Assembly (NCBI GenBank): GCA_016213775.1
Contig: JACQZR010000197.1
Coordinates: forward strand, 1-64,000
Reading direction: 5' to 3'
DNA: 64,000 bases
Source: Acidobacteriota bacterium
Lineage (GTDB): Bacteria; Acidobacteriota; Terriglobia; Bryobacterales; Bryobacteraceae
A model generated the notes under the pieces. The model saw only the letters and a program-made list of their open reading frames with translations, was not told the origin of the DNA and did not search any database. A program made the translations under genes and the position numbers. This document shows, in pieces, positions 17,267-27,280 of the stretch (position 1 is its first letter; every line of letters begins with the position of its first letter).

Positions 17267-20200
17267 GTGGCTTTCTCACGAGGAGTAAAGCTGGCGGTCG
17301 TTTTTGCGGGGTCGCTGCTGGCGATCGTGCTGACGCTGATGGTCGCATTGCAGACAGAGCCCGCGCGCCGCTACGCGCTCGCCCAACTGGTTCTGGCCCT
17401 CCAGGATCAGGGACTGCGGCTGGAGCTTTCGCGCCTGGAATACAGCCTGTTCCAACTCACTGCGTCGGCTCACAAAATCGTTGTACGATCGGCGGCGGAG
17501 CCCAATCTTCCACCGATTCTCGTCGCCGATTCCGTTCAACTGCAACTCGGCTTGACCACGACGTCGATTCCCGGCGTGGTGTTGACGAATCCCAAAGTCC
17601 ATGTGTATCTGGCGCCCGGGCGTGACAACATTCCACGGATTCCTCCGTCAAAGAGCAGGACCAAAGCGGACTTCGTCCTGGAAAAACTTACCGCCACGGG
17701 TGGTGAAATTTTCGTGGAGGACCGCGTCAGGGGTGCGGAAGCGCGAGTTGCGCTCCACCATCTCACCGTGACAGGCTCCCGTTTTCCACTGCAGCATGCA
17801 ATCGATTTGACGGCGGCTCCAGGCGGCCAGTTTACCTACCAGGCGCGCACACTGCCGGTGGAGGCGCTCGCCACCCGGCTGACGCTGCTCGATGATGCGG
17901 CGCAAATCCGATCGTTGGAACTACGTGCCGGTGGGTCCAGCGTCCAGTTCGAAGGCCGCGTTTCTGATTTTGAGAATCCGGCCATAGACGGAACGGCGGC
18001 CACTTCGCTTGTTCTGGCCCGGCTGAGCGAATTCGGTGGCCTGACGCAACCAGTGGAAGGAACGCTCCAGGCGACGGCGCGGCTGAAGGGTCCGGTGACG
18101 CAGATCAAAGCCGATGGGGAGTTGAAGGCGGCGGGCGTAAAGGTAGACCAGTTTCAAGCGCAAACGGCTACAGCGAAGGTTTCCTATGACGGTGAAACAT
18201 CGCGCGTGGCGGTGTCTGGCCTTGCAGTGTCCACCCCGTACGGGATCGCTCAAGGAACGGCCGACATCGGTCTCACCGCGACGGCAGGACGCAGCCAGGC
18301 GACGATCACTGCTCCGGGCGTGGATGTCGCTGCCCTGACCAGGTTGCTCAAGGCGCCAGTGACGATCGCGAGCCGTGCCACTGTTCGGGCGACCGCGTCC
18401 TGGCCTGCACTCGACTACGAGAAGGCCTCTGGCACGATGCAAGCGCAACTCACCACAACTGGCGCCCCTGCGAAAGATGTGTTGCCCGTGAGTGGCGCTC
18501 TTACGGCGGATGCGGAGAATGGGAACGTGCGGCTGCACATTGCGAATGTCACAGCAGCGGGCGCGAGTGCCTCTGGTGACCTTGCCTTGCGAAAAGACCA
18601 GAATTTGGGTGGCAACGTCAAAGTGGCGGCGACGGATCTTGCCACCACAACCGCTGTGTTGGAAACGTTTCTTGGGCGCGAGCCTGGATCACTGGCCTCG
18701 TTCCCCGTCAGCGGTTCTGCCGCCGCAACCGCGTCGCTATCCGGAACTCTGAAGTCCCCGGCGGCCAAGGTGGATCTCTCGGCCCCCGATCTCGCCTTCG
18801 ACGGCGTGAAGAACGTTGCGCTCGAGGCATCTGCCAACTACACGGCGACGCGTGTCACGGTGGATAAGGCTACGGCCCGCTGGCAGGGTCAGACGGCTAC
18901 CGCGTCCGGCGCTTATGGAATTCAGACCAAGGGAATCGAACTGAAAGCCGACTCGTCCGGCTTTCCATTGCCGTTGATCCTCACCGCCGCGAATCTGAAG
19001 GACGTTCCGGTGACCGGGGAATTGGGATTCCATGCCGCCATCAGCGGCACTGTGGATCACCCGCAAGGCGAAGTCCGGCTGAACGGCGCAAACATCGTCG
19101 CCTACAGCGAGCCGGTTGGGACCCTCACCGCGATGGCGCAACTCGATGGGAAGACCGTGCGCGTGAATCCCATCGAGCTCGGACCGCTGAAGGCGCAAGC
19201 CACTTACGAGTTCGAATCGAAGCAGCACACGTTACAGGCGTCGGCGGATTGGCAGTTGACGCAATTGCAGATCCCAGGATCGGTCGCCGTGCGCGGCCCC
19301 GTTCAACTGACTCTCAATAGCAAGGGCAGCATCAATGATCCGGAAGCTGTGATTCGCCTGTCTTCGTCGAATCTGGAAGTGGATGCGAAGTCCTATGGTC
19401 CGCTGCAACTGAATGCCAACGTGGTGAATCAGCGTGCCGCGATTGAAGCAGCAGCCCGGCAGTTCCACCTGACGGCGAAAGCGGATGTAGCGACGCAAGC
19501 GCCGTATCAGGCTACGTTCGAAGTCAAAGCCCAGGACACGGATCTCGCCAGTCTCCCGGTGTCCATTGACCCGCGGCTGAAGGGCACAATCTCAGCGAAT
19601 GTTTCGGGAGAAACCCCGCTCAACGAGCCAGCCAAGGCACAAATCAAAGCGCAGGTCCCGGCGCTCAATATTACGTTTAACGAGCACCCCGTTCGCAGCG
19701 ATGGAGCGATTGAGGCATCGTATGCCTCGCAGCGATTGACTATTGAGAAAGCTACAGTGCTGGCCGCGGCATCGCGGCTGAGTCTGTCGGGCACACTTCC
19801 CCTTGAGGAGAGTGCCGGTGCGGGCGCCATCAACGTCGATGCAAAACTGAACCTGACCGACCTAGCTCCCTACATCCCCACGGAAAAGCCGCTGGTGGCC
19901 CGGGGCCCAGCGACTTTGACGGGCACGATCAGCGGCAATTTGAAACGCATCGATCCGAACATCGCCCTCACGCTGGAGCAGGGCTATCTCGGCCTCACCA
20001 ATCCGCCGATCTACAACGCCACCATTCGCGCTGAAGTGAGCAACGGCGTTCTGAAGCTCAGCAATTTCTCGGGAGACTTCGGACCTGCTTCCTTTACGGC
20101 AACGGGGACCATTCCGCTCGGGCTGCTGCCGGAAAAACTGCCGGTAGAGATCACGCGCGGGCAAGGACCGGCGCAACTCACAGCGGACCTGAAGGAAGTC

Positions 20201-23200
20201 GACCTCGGCACAATTGAAGGACTGCCGAGAGGTATGGGCGGCCTGGTGACGGCGCACCTGGAAGCCACCGCCCCGAAAGCGGATGCTGCCGCCATAACCG
20301 GCACGCTGTCGTTCCCCAAGCTGGAGCTGAAAGCCGATAAAGTGACGCTTGTGCAGGATGGTGTTTCTACCGTCGGTATCGCGAATGGCGTTGCCAAGGT
20401 GGAGCAGTTCGCCTTAAAAGGACCATCGACAAACCTGGCCGTGTCGGGCACGGCGAAGTTCATTGAGGAACGAGCGCTGAATTTACAGGTGCAGGGTGCG
20501 GGCAATGCTTCGATACTCGGGCTGTTCACCGACACCGTCCGCGCCGATGGGAATATGAAGCTCCAGGCAGCGGTTGGCGGCACCGTGGAAAAGCCCGAGG
20601 CGAAGGGATCCTTTGAACTGGCGGATGCGAATGTTTCGCTGCGTGAGCCGCGCGTCGACGCGGAGAACCTGCAACTGCGCGTTGATCTGGATGGACGCCG
20701 CCTGTCGGTGGCACGGCTGGAAGGAGCACTCAATGGCGGCACGCTTACGGGATCAGGGTCCGTCGATCTCACCAACACGGAAGCGCCGGTGACAAGCCTG
20801 AAGGTCTCCGCGGAGGACGTGTTCTTCGATTTTCCGAAAGGCCTGAAGACGTCTTCAAACATCCATATCCAGACCAGGACGTCAGGAGCCAACACGATCA
20901 TCGGCGGCGAAATCATCGTGCTGGAAGGCGGCTTCACCGATGATCTGTTCTTTGATCGCGGCATACTGGCCGCGGTGCTAACGCCGCGTAGCATCGATCT
21001 GACTGAAGAACGAAATCCGGCCCTCTCTCGCGTTCAGTTTGACGTCGCGGTCCGCACCGACACCCCGCTGGTGATCAAGAACAACCTGGCAAAGGCAGAG
21101 ATTACGGCGGACCTCCGACTGCTTGGCAATCCCTATGAATACGGACTCAATGGACGGTTGACATTGGAAGAAGGCGGCGAGTTGGTGTTGCAGGAGCGCA
21201 AGTACGCCCTTGAACGAGGCAACATCGACTTCACCAACAGCCGCCGCGTGGAGCCGAATCTGGATGTCCTGGCCAGCACCACAGTGGACGGCTTCGACAT
21301 TAAGCTCCAGGTCTCCGGCGAGCCGGGAAAGACGGAGACAACGCTCACTTCCGATCCAGGCCTTCCGGAGCCGGACATCCTGGCGCTGCTGCTCACCGGA
21401 CGCCAGATGGACGAAGTGCGCGGCAAGGAGTTTGAGGTTGCCCGCAATCAGATGCTCTCCTACCTGACGGGAAGGGTCGGTTCCACAATCGGGCGGGAAG
21501 TCTCGGGCGCCACGGGCTTGAGTACGGTGCGCATTGAACCAAATCTGATCGCCGGAGAAACTGACCCGAGTGCGCGCCTCACTGTGGGCCAGAACATCAC
21601 GCGGAATCTTCAGTTGGTGTACTCGATGGATCTTGTCAACAGCGCCGATCAGATCTACCTGGCTGACTATGCCGTGACACGGCGCTTCACAACCCGCGGG
21701 ACACGCCAATCGGACGGCAGCTACCGGTTCGATTTCCGGCACGATCTGCGGTTTGGCGGACAACCGGAGCCGCGGCGTGGAACCAGGGAGGAGCGCCGTC
21801 GCATCGGCAAGGTCAACTTTTTGGGCGAGACCTTCTTCCCCTCCCCGATGCTGGCCTCGAAGCTGAAAGTGAAAGAAGGGGACCGCTACGACTTCGCCAA
21901 ACTGCGCAAGGGAGTGGACCGGGTGAATCGATTCTTCGCGGACAGGAACCTGCTGGAATCGAACGTGCGGCTGAAGCGCAACGCGAATGAAAACCTGGTG
22001 GATCTGGCTCTCACCGTGAAGTCCGGGCCGGCCGTGGATTTCGTCTATCAGGGCGCTTCTGTTCCCGGTTCCGTGCAGAAGAAGGTTCGCAACGTGTGGC
22101 ACGAAAGTGCGTTTGAGCGGCAAAGGGAAGAGGAAGCAACGGCCACTCTGCGGACCTGGCTGGTGGGGGAGAATTTTCTTCAGCCCGAGATCACGCTGGA
22201 AACGAAAGAGCCCAATGAGAAAGAAAAGCACGTCGTCTTCACCATCAAACAGGGACCGAAGTTCCACGACGTGCAACTGGTATTCGAGGGAGCCAAGGCC
22301 TTTCCGCAGGAGAAGCTGCGCGATATTCTCCACAGCCAGAAGCTGTCGACGGAGGTGCACACAGCCCCGGGCCGCGTCACCGAACTGCTCGCCCGCTACT
22401 ACCAGGAGCAAGGCTACCTGGACGCGACCGTTCGCGACCCACGATTGGAACTGGACGCGGCACAAGCAACCGGAAGAGTAGTCTACCCCGTGACGGAGGG
22501 GCCGCTGTACAAGATCGGCACTGTCACCTTTGATGGCAATACGCTATTCACCAGGGAAGAACTGGACGAGGAAGTGCCGCTTCCCAAGGGCGACAGCTAT
22601 CAGCCCGTGCTTCGCGAGAACTCCTTTGAACGGCTGCGCAACCTATATTGGGACAAGGGCTACAACGATGTCGAGACGCAAATGATGTTGCGCCGCAGCC
22701 CCCAGGCTGGCCAGGTGGACCTGGTGTTCAAAATCGTCGAGAACAAGAAGAGCGTGGTGGCTGGAATCAGCGTCGAGGGCAACTCCAAAACGAGCGAGAA
22801 GTTGATCCGCAGCCAACTGGAGCTCAAAGAGGGCGATGTCCTGGACATGAGAAAGCTGGGAAATTCGCGGCGCAATCTGTATCTGATGGGCGCTTATGCT
22901 TCCGTGGACATCACACGCGAAGAGGTGGAGCAACAGGCTGACCAGAGCGCCGACCACAGAGTGCAACTGCGCGTAAAAGTCCGCGAGCTACAGCCTTTCC
23001 AACTGAAATACGGTGCCTTCTATGACACCGAACGTGGTCCGGGAGGAATCGCCGACATCTCCAATCGCAACACGCTGGGCAGCGCGCGCGTGCTGGGATT
23101 GCGGACACGCTACGATTCGCAATTGCGCGAGGGCCGCGTGTACTTCACCCAGCCCAAGTTGCTGCGCTTTCCGTTGCAGACGACGCTTTCGCCATACATC

Positions 23201-24025
23201 ATTCAGGAGCGTAATCCAGTCACTGAAGATTCGGATGCGTTCTATGTGGATCGTCTCGGATTCTCGGTGAACCAGCAAGCGACGTTCGGCAAGATCTACG
23301 TGTTGAACTATGGATACAAGATCGAGCGTACACATACCTACGATCCACCGTCTGAGGTGCCACCGGACTTCCCGTACGACATCTTCTTACGCATCGCGAC
23401 GCTCAACAGTACGTTCACCCGCGATTCGCGAGACGACATTCTCGACGCGGCGCGCGGCAGCTTCGCTTCGCAAGCGTTCCAGTTCTCTCCAGAGGCCCTG
23501 GGATCGCAGGTGCGCTTCGTAAAATACTTCGGGCAGTACTTCCGTTATTTCCCGCTGCAGAAGCCGCGCATCGAGCTGTTCACCAATCGCGTGTTGCGGC
23601 CGCGGCTTGTGTTCGCCACAGGTGTACGGGTCGGGTTAGCGCGCGGCCTGGGTGGGCAGGAGATCCCGCCGAGCGAGCGGTTCTACGCGGGTGGATCGAA
23701 CTCGATTCGAGGCTTCGCGCAGAATACTGTAGGTCCGCAGGGGGCAGGCGGCGCCGGTTTGGGCGGCCAGGGGCTGCTCGTTTTGAACAACGAAATCCGG
23801 ACTCCCCTTTATAAGATCATCGACGGCGTCGCGTTTGTGGACATGGGCAACGTCTACGGGCACGTCTCTGATTTCAGCATCAGCGATATCCGGAAGGCCG
23901 GCGGGCTCGGACTCCGCGTGCGAACGCCCTGGTTTCTTCTGCGCGCCGACTATGGGGTTAAGTTCGACCGGCGAGCGGGTGAGTCGTTCGGACGATTCTT
24001 CTTTTCCATCGGGCAGGCGTTCTAA
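17267..24025 (+). CDS. Fused TamB-type translocation protein and Omp85 (BamA/TamA-like) barrel
   Basis: A single 2252-residue frame. N-terminal membrane anchor at residues 8-28, then an AsmA/TamB-like beta-rich region to about 1505. Its end is a TamB/DUF490 C-terminal domain: LNGRLTLEEGGELVLQ, PEPDILALLLTGR, GREVSGATGLSTVRIEP and LVYSMDL. From about 1510 five POTRA-like units follow (starting IGKVNFLGE, VDFVYQG, FHDVQLVFEG, IGTVTFDGN, VAGISVEGN), then a 16-strand-type barrel with FYAGGSNSIRGF at about 2139-2150 and C-terminal Phe. TamB normally spans the periplasm and docks its C-terminus on TamA POTRA1; here the two are joined in that same order. Five POTRAs match BamA rather than TamA (three). 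No internal stop or frameshift is seen. Confidence 0.9.
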   Translation: MAFSRGVKLAVVFAGSLLAIVLTLMVALQTEPARRYALAQLVLALQDQGLRLELSRLEYSLFQLTASAHKIVVRSAAEPNLPPILVADSVQLQLGLTTTSIPGVVLTNPKVHVYLAPGRDNIPRIPPSKSRTKADFVLEKLTATGGEIFVEDRVRGAEARVALHHLTVTGSRFPLQHAIDLTAAPGGQFTYQARTLPVEALATRLTLLDDAAQIRSLELRAGGSSVQFEGRVSDFENPAIDGTAATSLVLARLSEFGGLTQPVEGTLQATARLKGPVTQIKADGELKAAGVKVDQFQAQTATAKVSYDGETSRVAVSGLAVSTPYGIAQGTADIGLTATAGRSQATITAPGVDVAALTRLLKAPVTIASRATVRATASWPALDYEKASGTMQAQLTTTGAPAKDVLPVSGALTADAENGNVRLHIANVTAAGASASGDLALRKDQNLGGNVKVAATDLATTTAVLETFLGREPGSLASFPVSGSAAATASLSGTLKSPAAKVDLSAPDLAFDGVKNVALEASANYTATRVTVDKATARWQGQTATASGAYGIQTKGIELKADSSGFPLPLILTAANLKDVPVTGELGFHAAISGTVDHPQGEVRLNGANIVAYSEPVGTLTAMAQLDGKTVRVNPIELGPLKAQATYEFESKQHTLQASADWQLTQLQIPGSVAVRGPVQLTLNSKGSINDPEAVIRLSSSNLEVDAKSYGPLQLNANVVNQRAAIEAAARQFHLTAKADVATQAPYQATFEVKAQDTDLASLPVSIDPRLKGTISANVSGETPLNEPAKAQIKAQVPALNITFNEHPVRSDGAIEASYASQRLTIEKATVLAAASRLSLSGTLPLEESAGAGAINVDAKLNLTDLAPYIPTEKPLVARGPATLTGTISGNLKRIDPNIALTLEQGYLGLTNPPIYNATIRAEVSNGVLKLSNFSGDFGPASFTATGTIPLGLLPEKLPVEITRGQGPAQLTADLKEVDLGTIEGLPRGMGGLVTAHLEATAPKADAAAITGTLSFPKLELKADKVTLVQDGVSTVGIANGVAKVEQFALKGPSTNLAVSGTAKFIEERALNLQVQGAGNASILGLFTDTVRADGNMKLQAAVGGTVEKPEAKGSFELADANVSLREPRVDAENLQLRVDLDGRRLSVARLEGALNGGTLTGSGSVDLTNTEAPVTSLKVSAEDVFFDFPKGLKTSSNIHIQTRTSGANTIIGGEIIVLEGGFTDDLFFDRGILAAVLTPRSIDLTEERNPALSRVQFDVAVRTDTPLVIKNNLAKAEITADLRLLGNPYEYGLNGRLTLEEGGELVLQERKYALERGNIDFTNSRRVEPNLDVLASTTVDGFDIKLQVSGEPGKTETTLTSDPGLPEPDILALLLTGRQMDEVRGKEFEVARNQMLSYLTGRVGSTIGREVSGATGLSTVRIEPNLIAGETDPSARLTVGQNITRNLQLVYSMDLVNSADQIYLADYAVTRRFTTRGTRQSDGSYRFDFRHDLRFGGQPEPRRGTREERRRIGKVNFLGETFFPSPMLASKLKVKEGDRYDFAKLRKGVDRVNRFFADRNLLESNVRLKRNANENLVDLALTVKSGPAVDFVYQGASVPGSVQKKVRNVWHESAFERQREEEATATLRTWLVGENFLQPEITLETKEPNEKEKHVVFTIKQGPKFHDVQLVFEGAKAFPQEKLRDILHSQKLSTEVHTAPGRVTELLARYYQEQGYLDATVRDPRLELDAAQATGRVVYPVTEGPLYKIGTVTFDGNTLFTREELDEEVPLPKGDSYQPVLRENSFERLRNLYWDKGYNDVETQMMLRRSPQAGQVDLVFKIVENKKSVVAGISVEGNSKTSEKLIRSQLELKEGDVLDMRKLGNSRRNLYLMGAYASVDITREEVEQQADQSADHRVQLRVKVRELQPFQLKYGAFYDTERGPGGIADISNRNTLGSARVLGLRTRYDSQLREGRVYFTQPKLLRFPLQTTLSPYIIQERNPVTEDSDAFYVDRLGFSVNQQATFGKIYVLNYGYKIERTHTYDPPSEVPPDFPYDIFLRIATLNSTFTRDSRDDILDAARGSFASQAFQFSPEALGSQVRFVKYFGQYFRYFPLQKPRIELFTNRVLRPRLVFATGVRVGLARGLGGQEIPPSERFYAGGSNSIRGFAQNTVGPQGAGGAGLGGQGLLVLNNEIRTPLYKIIDGVAFVDMGNVYGHVSDFSISDIRKAGGLGLRVRTPWFLLRADYGVKFDRRAGESFGRFFFSIGQAF

Positions 24026-24041
24026 CCAATAGCGGCGTCGC

Positions 24042-24047
24042 TATAAT
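24042..24047 (+). promoter_or_regulatory. -10 box for a probable leaderless transcript
   Basis: A perfect TATAAT ends 7 nt before ATG 24055 and there is no Shine-Dalgarno sequence, so transcription should start at or next to the start codon. A -35 box is not evident. Confidence 0.55.
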
Positions 24048-24054
24048 TCGTCCA

Positions 24055-25374
24055 ATGGCCAGCAATCCTCCCTACCCGCCAACAGACATCGCAAGCAACG
24101 GAGCCGGCGGGCTGAGCGGCCACTTGAGCATGCATGCCGTAAATGTGTTTGTGCGGGATCAGGACGCGAGCTTGCGATTCTACGTGGATCAGCTCGGCTT
24201 CGATGTCGCCTTTGATGCGCGGCTGCAAACCGGGGATCGTTGGGTAGCGGTTTCTCCACCTGACGGAACCGCCGTACTCGCCCTTGTCGCGCCCAAAGAG
24301 GACTCCAAACAATACGGCATGATCGGACGATCCACCGGCGTGGTCTTCGTAACGGAGAATGTCACCGCACAATACACCAAATGGCGCAAGCGCGGCGTTC
24401 GCTTTAAATACTCGCCACGGCTGCGGCGAGTCTCGTACGAAAGGCCGTCCTCCGGGCCACATGGATCCGCCGCTTGGGGTGGAGTGTTCACCCGCTTCCA
24501 CGATATCGACGGAAACACGTTCGAGCTGGTGGGCTTCGATGAAGTGACCCGCGAGATCCAGGAGCAGCGGCGGTTGCGCGCGGAAAAAGCGGAAGCGGAA
24601 CGCCGGCTTACGCAGGAAATGGAAATCGCAAAACAGGTCCAGGCCAGGCTCTTTCCACAACGGCTCCCCGCCATCCGGACTCTCGAATACGCGGGCACCT
24701 GCATCCAGGCACAGAAAGTCGGCGGCGACTACTACGATTGCCTCGAACTCGGCCAGGATCGTTTTGCACTGGTCTTGGGCGACATTGCCGGAAAGGGAAT
24801 CGCTGCCGCTCTCCTGATGGCAAACCTTCAGGCGAGCCTTCGGAGCCAGTGCGCCATTGCGCTCGACAGGCCGCAAGTGCTTCTGCGTTCCGTTAACCGT
24901 TTGTTCTATGAAAACTCGACAGAGAGTGCCTATGCCACTCTCTTCTTTGCTGAATACGACGACAGAACACGCCGCTTACGCTACTCCAATTGCGGCCACT
25001 TGGCAGCCCTTCTTTTGAAGCCGGACAACGCCGTCGAGAAACTCGATTCCACCGGCACGGTTCTCGGGCTGTTTCCGCAGTGGGATTGTTCACTGGCGGA
25101 ACACACACTCTTCCCCGGCGATACCCTGGTGCTTTACACCGACGGCATCACTGAAGCGTTCAACGAGACATTCGAAGATTTCGGAGAACATCGTCTCATT
25201 GACGCATTACAGCGCAACCGGGAACAGACGTCGCGGGACCTGGTCGCCTCCGTCGTGGCGGAAGTGCAGCAGTTCAGCAGCCGCCGGCAAAGTGACGATA
25301 TCACGCTGATGGTTGCGAAATGCCGGGAACTGGGCGATCCGGACCAAACCTCATTCCCGTTCGGGCGGGCGTAG
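24055..25374 (+). CDS. VOC/glyoxalase-domain PP2C-type (SpoIIE/RsbU) phosphatase
   Basis: A 439-residue cytoplasmic protein. Residues about 22-165 form a vicinal-oxygen-chelate (glyoxalase) domain (MHAVNVFVRDQDASLRFYVDQLGF, FHDIDGNTFELVGF). A charged helix (about 165-205) links it to a SpoIIE/PP2C phosphatase at about 210-430 with metal-site motifs GGDYYDC, LVLGDIAGKGIAAALL, LYTDGITEAF and SDDITLMV. SpoIIE-type phosphatases usually act in anti-sigma/anti-anti-sigma partner switching, and PAS or GAF sensors normally precede them. A VOC sensor is unusual and suggests control by a small ligand or metal. The tail of the gene is 3 nt from the convergent GNAT gene. Confidence 0.88.
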   Translation: MASNPPYPPTDIASNGAGGLSGHLSMHAVNVFVRDQDASLRFYVDQLGFDVAFDARLQTGDRWVAVSPPDGTAVLALVAPKEDSKQYGMIGRSTGVVFVTENVTAQYTKWRKRGVRFKYSPRLRRVSYERPSSGPHGSAAWGGVFTRFHDIDGNTFELVGFDEVTREIQEQRRLRAEKAEAERRLTQEMEIAKQVQARLFPQRLPAIRTLEYAGTCIQAQKVGGDYYDCLELGQDRFALVLGDIAGKGIAAALLMANLQASLRSQCAIALDRPQVLLRSVNRLFYENSTESAYATLFFAEYDDRTRRLRYSNCGHLAALLLKPDNAVEKLDSTGTVLGLFPQWDCSLAEHTLFPGDTLVLYTDGITEAFNETFEDFGEHRLIDALQRNREQTSRDLVASVVAEVQQFSSRRQSDDITLMVAKCRELGDPDQTSFPFGRA

Positions 25375-25377
25375 GTC

Positions 25378-26451
25378 TCAGAAGTCCCGCCGGTAGATGT
25401 TGTAGTTCCGCGCCACGAGCCCGCCTAGCTTCTCCGCGGTGCGGCGGGAGGGCCGGTTATCATCCAGCACAACGGTATAGCTGGCGCTCTTGCAGCCGTT
25501 CTCCATCATGGCGAGATAGCTCTTCGCAGCCATCATCAGGTTGATCCCCCGGCCACGCCAAGGTTGACGCACTCCGATGGTCAGAAGAGCCGCATGGTCC
25601 ACCGGTTGTCCCCGCGAGGCGCGGTTCAAGTCGGGGAGCGCGAGGACACCGCCGGCCACTTCTTCGCCGGCATGAGCGAATATGCAGTAGTCGCGCTTCA
25701 ACAGGTGCCGGAGATCGACGGTGAGCGTGGCGAACTGTTCGGCGGTGAACGGCGGGGCACCCCAATGCGAGGCAAAGGTCTCGTTATAGAGAGCCGTGAA
25801 CAGCTCGTTCTCACGCTCGATCTGATCAAAGTCCCAGGTCCGCAGCTCGATGCCGCTTCCCGTTGCGCCGGCCACAAGCTTGCGATAGTGCGCCGCGAGT
25901 GCTTCGTCGAAAGTGATCACGTACTCCACCACTCCACGCTCGGTAACAAAGCCGCCGTTCTTAATCATCGAATGATAGTAGGAAGGATTGTACGGGTGGA
26001 ACACTGTCGGCTGGGTGCGGTAGGTGTCGATCCCGATCCCAAGACCCCAACCAAAGAGGAAGGTGAGACGCGCAAACCCGGCGCCCGACTCGCGGAGCCA
26101 ATCACACGCCGCGTTCAGCAACTGTTGGGCGGCGCGCTGTTCGCCGGGTAGAGCCTCAAAGTAGGCGATGTGACCTGCCTGCTGTTGCCAGTGAGCATCG
26201 AAGCGTGGATCGCGGATCGCCGTCGCCGTTGCAACAATGCGGCCCTCGCGTTCCGCCAGGAAACACTGCAGGGAGACATGGCGGGACATCGGATTCTGGC
26301 GCGACAACATCGCGAGCTGCTCATGCTCGTCGGGACAAACCCAATACGGGTCGTCCTGATAGACCTCCTTGACGAACGCAACGTAGCGCTCCAGGTCTGG
26401 GAGGCTTTGTATTTCGCGCACGATAATGGGCGTTTGCACTCCTGGAGTCAT
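25378..26451 (-). CDS. GNAT-family N-acetyltransferase-like protein
   Basis: A 357-residue cytoplasmic protein with a two-part GNAT look: an N-terminal half with strand-helix pattern (CFLAEREGRIVATATAIRD) and a C-terminal half with the acetyl-CoA-binding segment LTIGVRQPWRGRGINLMMA and the following YTVVLDDNRPSRRTAEKLGG. CAGGAGG just before ATG 26451 supports the start. Similar double-GNAT proteins are widespread but uncharacterised; the acceptor is unknown. It is convergent with the VOC-PP2C gene and divergent from the cytochrome b gene. Confidence 0.78.
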   Translation of the reverse strand: MTPGVQTPIIVREIQSLPDLERYVAFVKEVYQDDPYWVCPDEHEQLAMLSRQNPMSRHVSLQCFLAEREGRIVATATAIRDPRFDAHWQQQAGHIAYFEALPGEQRAAQQLLNAACDWLRESGAGFARLTFLFGWGLGIGIDTYRTQPTVFHPYNPSYYHSMIKNGGFVTERGVVEYVITFDEALAAHYRKLVAGATGSGIELRTWDFDQIERENELFTALYNETFASHWGAPPFTAEQFATLTVDLRHLLKRDYCIFAHAGEEVAGGVLALPDLNRASRGQPVDHAALLTIGVRQPWRGRGINLMMAAKSYLAMMENGCKSASYTVVLDDNRPSRRTAEKLGGLVARNYNIYRRDF

Positions 26452-26521
26452 GACCTCCTGATTCTATCCATACGGGCGCGCCTGCGGTGGAGCCTTCGAT
26501 GTCATCCGCGGATTCGCGTGT

Positions 26522-26527
26522 TATCAT
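26522..26527 (+). promoter_or_regulatory. -10 box for a probable leaderless transcript
   Basis: TATCAT ends 6 nt before GTG 26534, and no Shine-Dalgarno sequence precedes that start. This fits leaderless transcription of the cytochrome b / molybdopterin operon. Confidence 0.45.
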
Positions 26528-26533
26528 CCCAAA

Positions 26534-27280
26534 GTGGCCGATTCCACCTGGGTCTCCGATCTCACCACCGCCGTTCGACCCGCTGTGAAAACGCCGCGGC
26601 ACACTGCCGTTGTGCGCGTCACGCATTGGATCACGGCGCTCTGCTTCCTTGCCCTGCTTGTCAGCGGCATGGAGATCGTCATCTCACATCCGCGTTTTTA
26701 TTGGGGTGAAGAAGGGAACGTGCTCACTCCGCCGCTGTTCGTTCTCCCGATCCCGGCGTCGCGGGGATCCGTGCCGACTGGATATAACTACGTGTTGCCC
26801 GACCAGAATGGTTGGAGCCGGTATCTGCATTTTCAAGTCGCGTGGGTCGTCGTATTCACCGGTCTGTTCTATGCCATCGCGGGAATAGTGACACGGCACT
26901 TTCAGAAGAACCTGCTTCCTTCAGGCACCCAGCTTTCGCCCGCGTCGCTGGCTCGGGAGATCGCGAACCATTTACGGCTGAAGCCGCAGGGAGACGCCGG
27001 ATCGTATAACGTGCTGCAGCGGATCACCTATTCACTTGTGATCTTCGTTCTGTTCCCGTTGGCCATCTGGACAGGTCTGGCGATGTCGCCGGCCGTCACT
27101 TCCACGTTTCCGTTCCTTGTCACCGTGTTCGGCGGGCAGCAGTCGGCCCGCACAATTCACTTCTTCATTTCGATACTGCTCGTCGTCTTCTTACTCGTAC
27201 ACATCGCGATGGTTTGTCTCGCGGGATTCAGAACCCGCATGCGGGCGATGGTTACCGGCACTGATCAGGAGGACACATGA
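26534..27280 (+). CDS. Cytochrome b561-type membrane subunit
   Basis: A 248-residue inner-membrane diheme-type cytochrome b. Four main membrane helices carry candidate heme-ligating His: VTHWITALCFLALLVSG, YLHFQVAWVVVFTGLF, RITYSLVIFVLFPLAIWTG and IHFFISILLVVFLLVHIAMV. Members pass electrons between the quinone pool and periplasmic oxidoreductases. Start GTG 26534 keeps the N-terminus in front of helix 1. Its stop overlaps ATG of the molybdopterin gene (ATGA), so the two make one complex, analogous to YedZ-YedY (MsrQ-MsrP) or thiosulfate-reductase-like systems. Confidence 0.85.
   Translation: MADSTWVSDLTTAVRPAVKTPRHTAVVRVTHWITALCFLALLVSGMEIVISHPRFYWGEEGNVLTPPLFVLPIPASRGSVPTGYNYVLPDQNGWSRYLHFQVAWVVVFTGLFYAIAGIVTRHFQKNLLPSGTQLSPASLAREIANHLRLKPQGDAGSYNVLQRITYSLVIFVLFPLAIWTGLAMSPAVTSTFPFLVTVFGGQQSARTIHFFISILLVVFLLVHIAMVCLAGFRTRMRAMVTGTDQEDT

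Noticed and set aside
20978-22465. 495-codon minus-strand open frame
   Set aside because: Antisense to the TamB-Omp85 gene; no family-like sequence, typical of GC-rich shadow frames.
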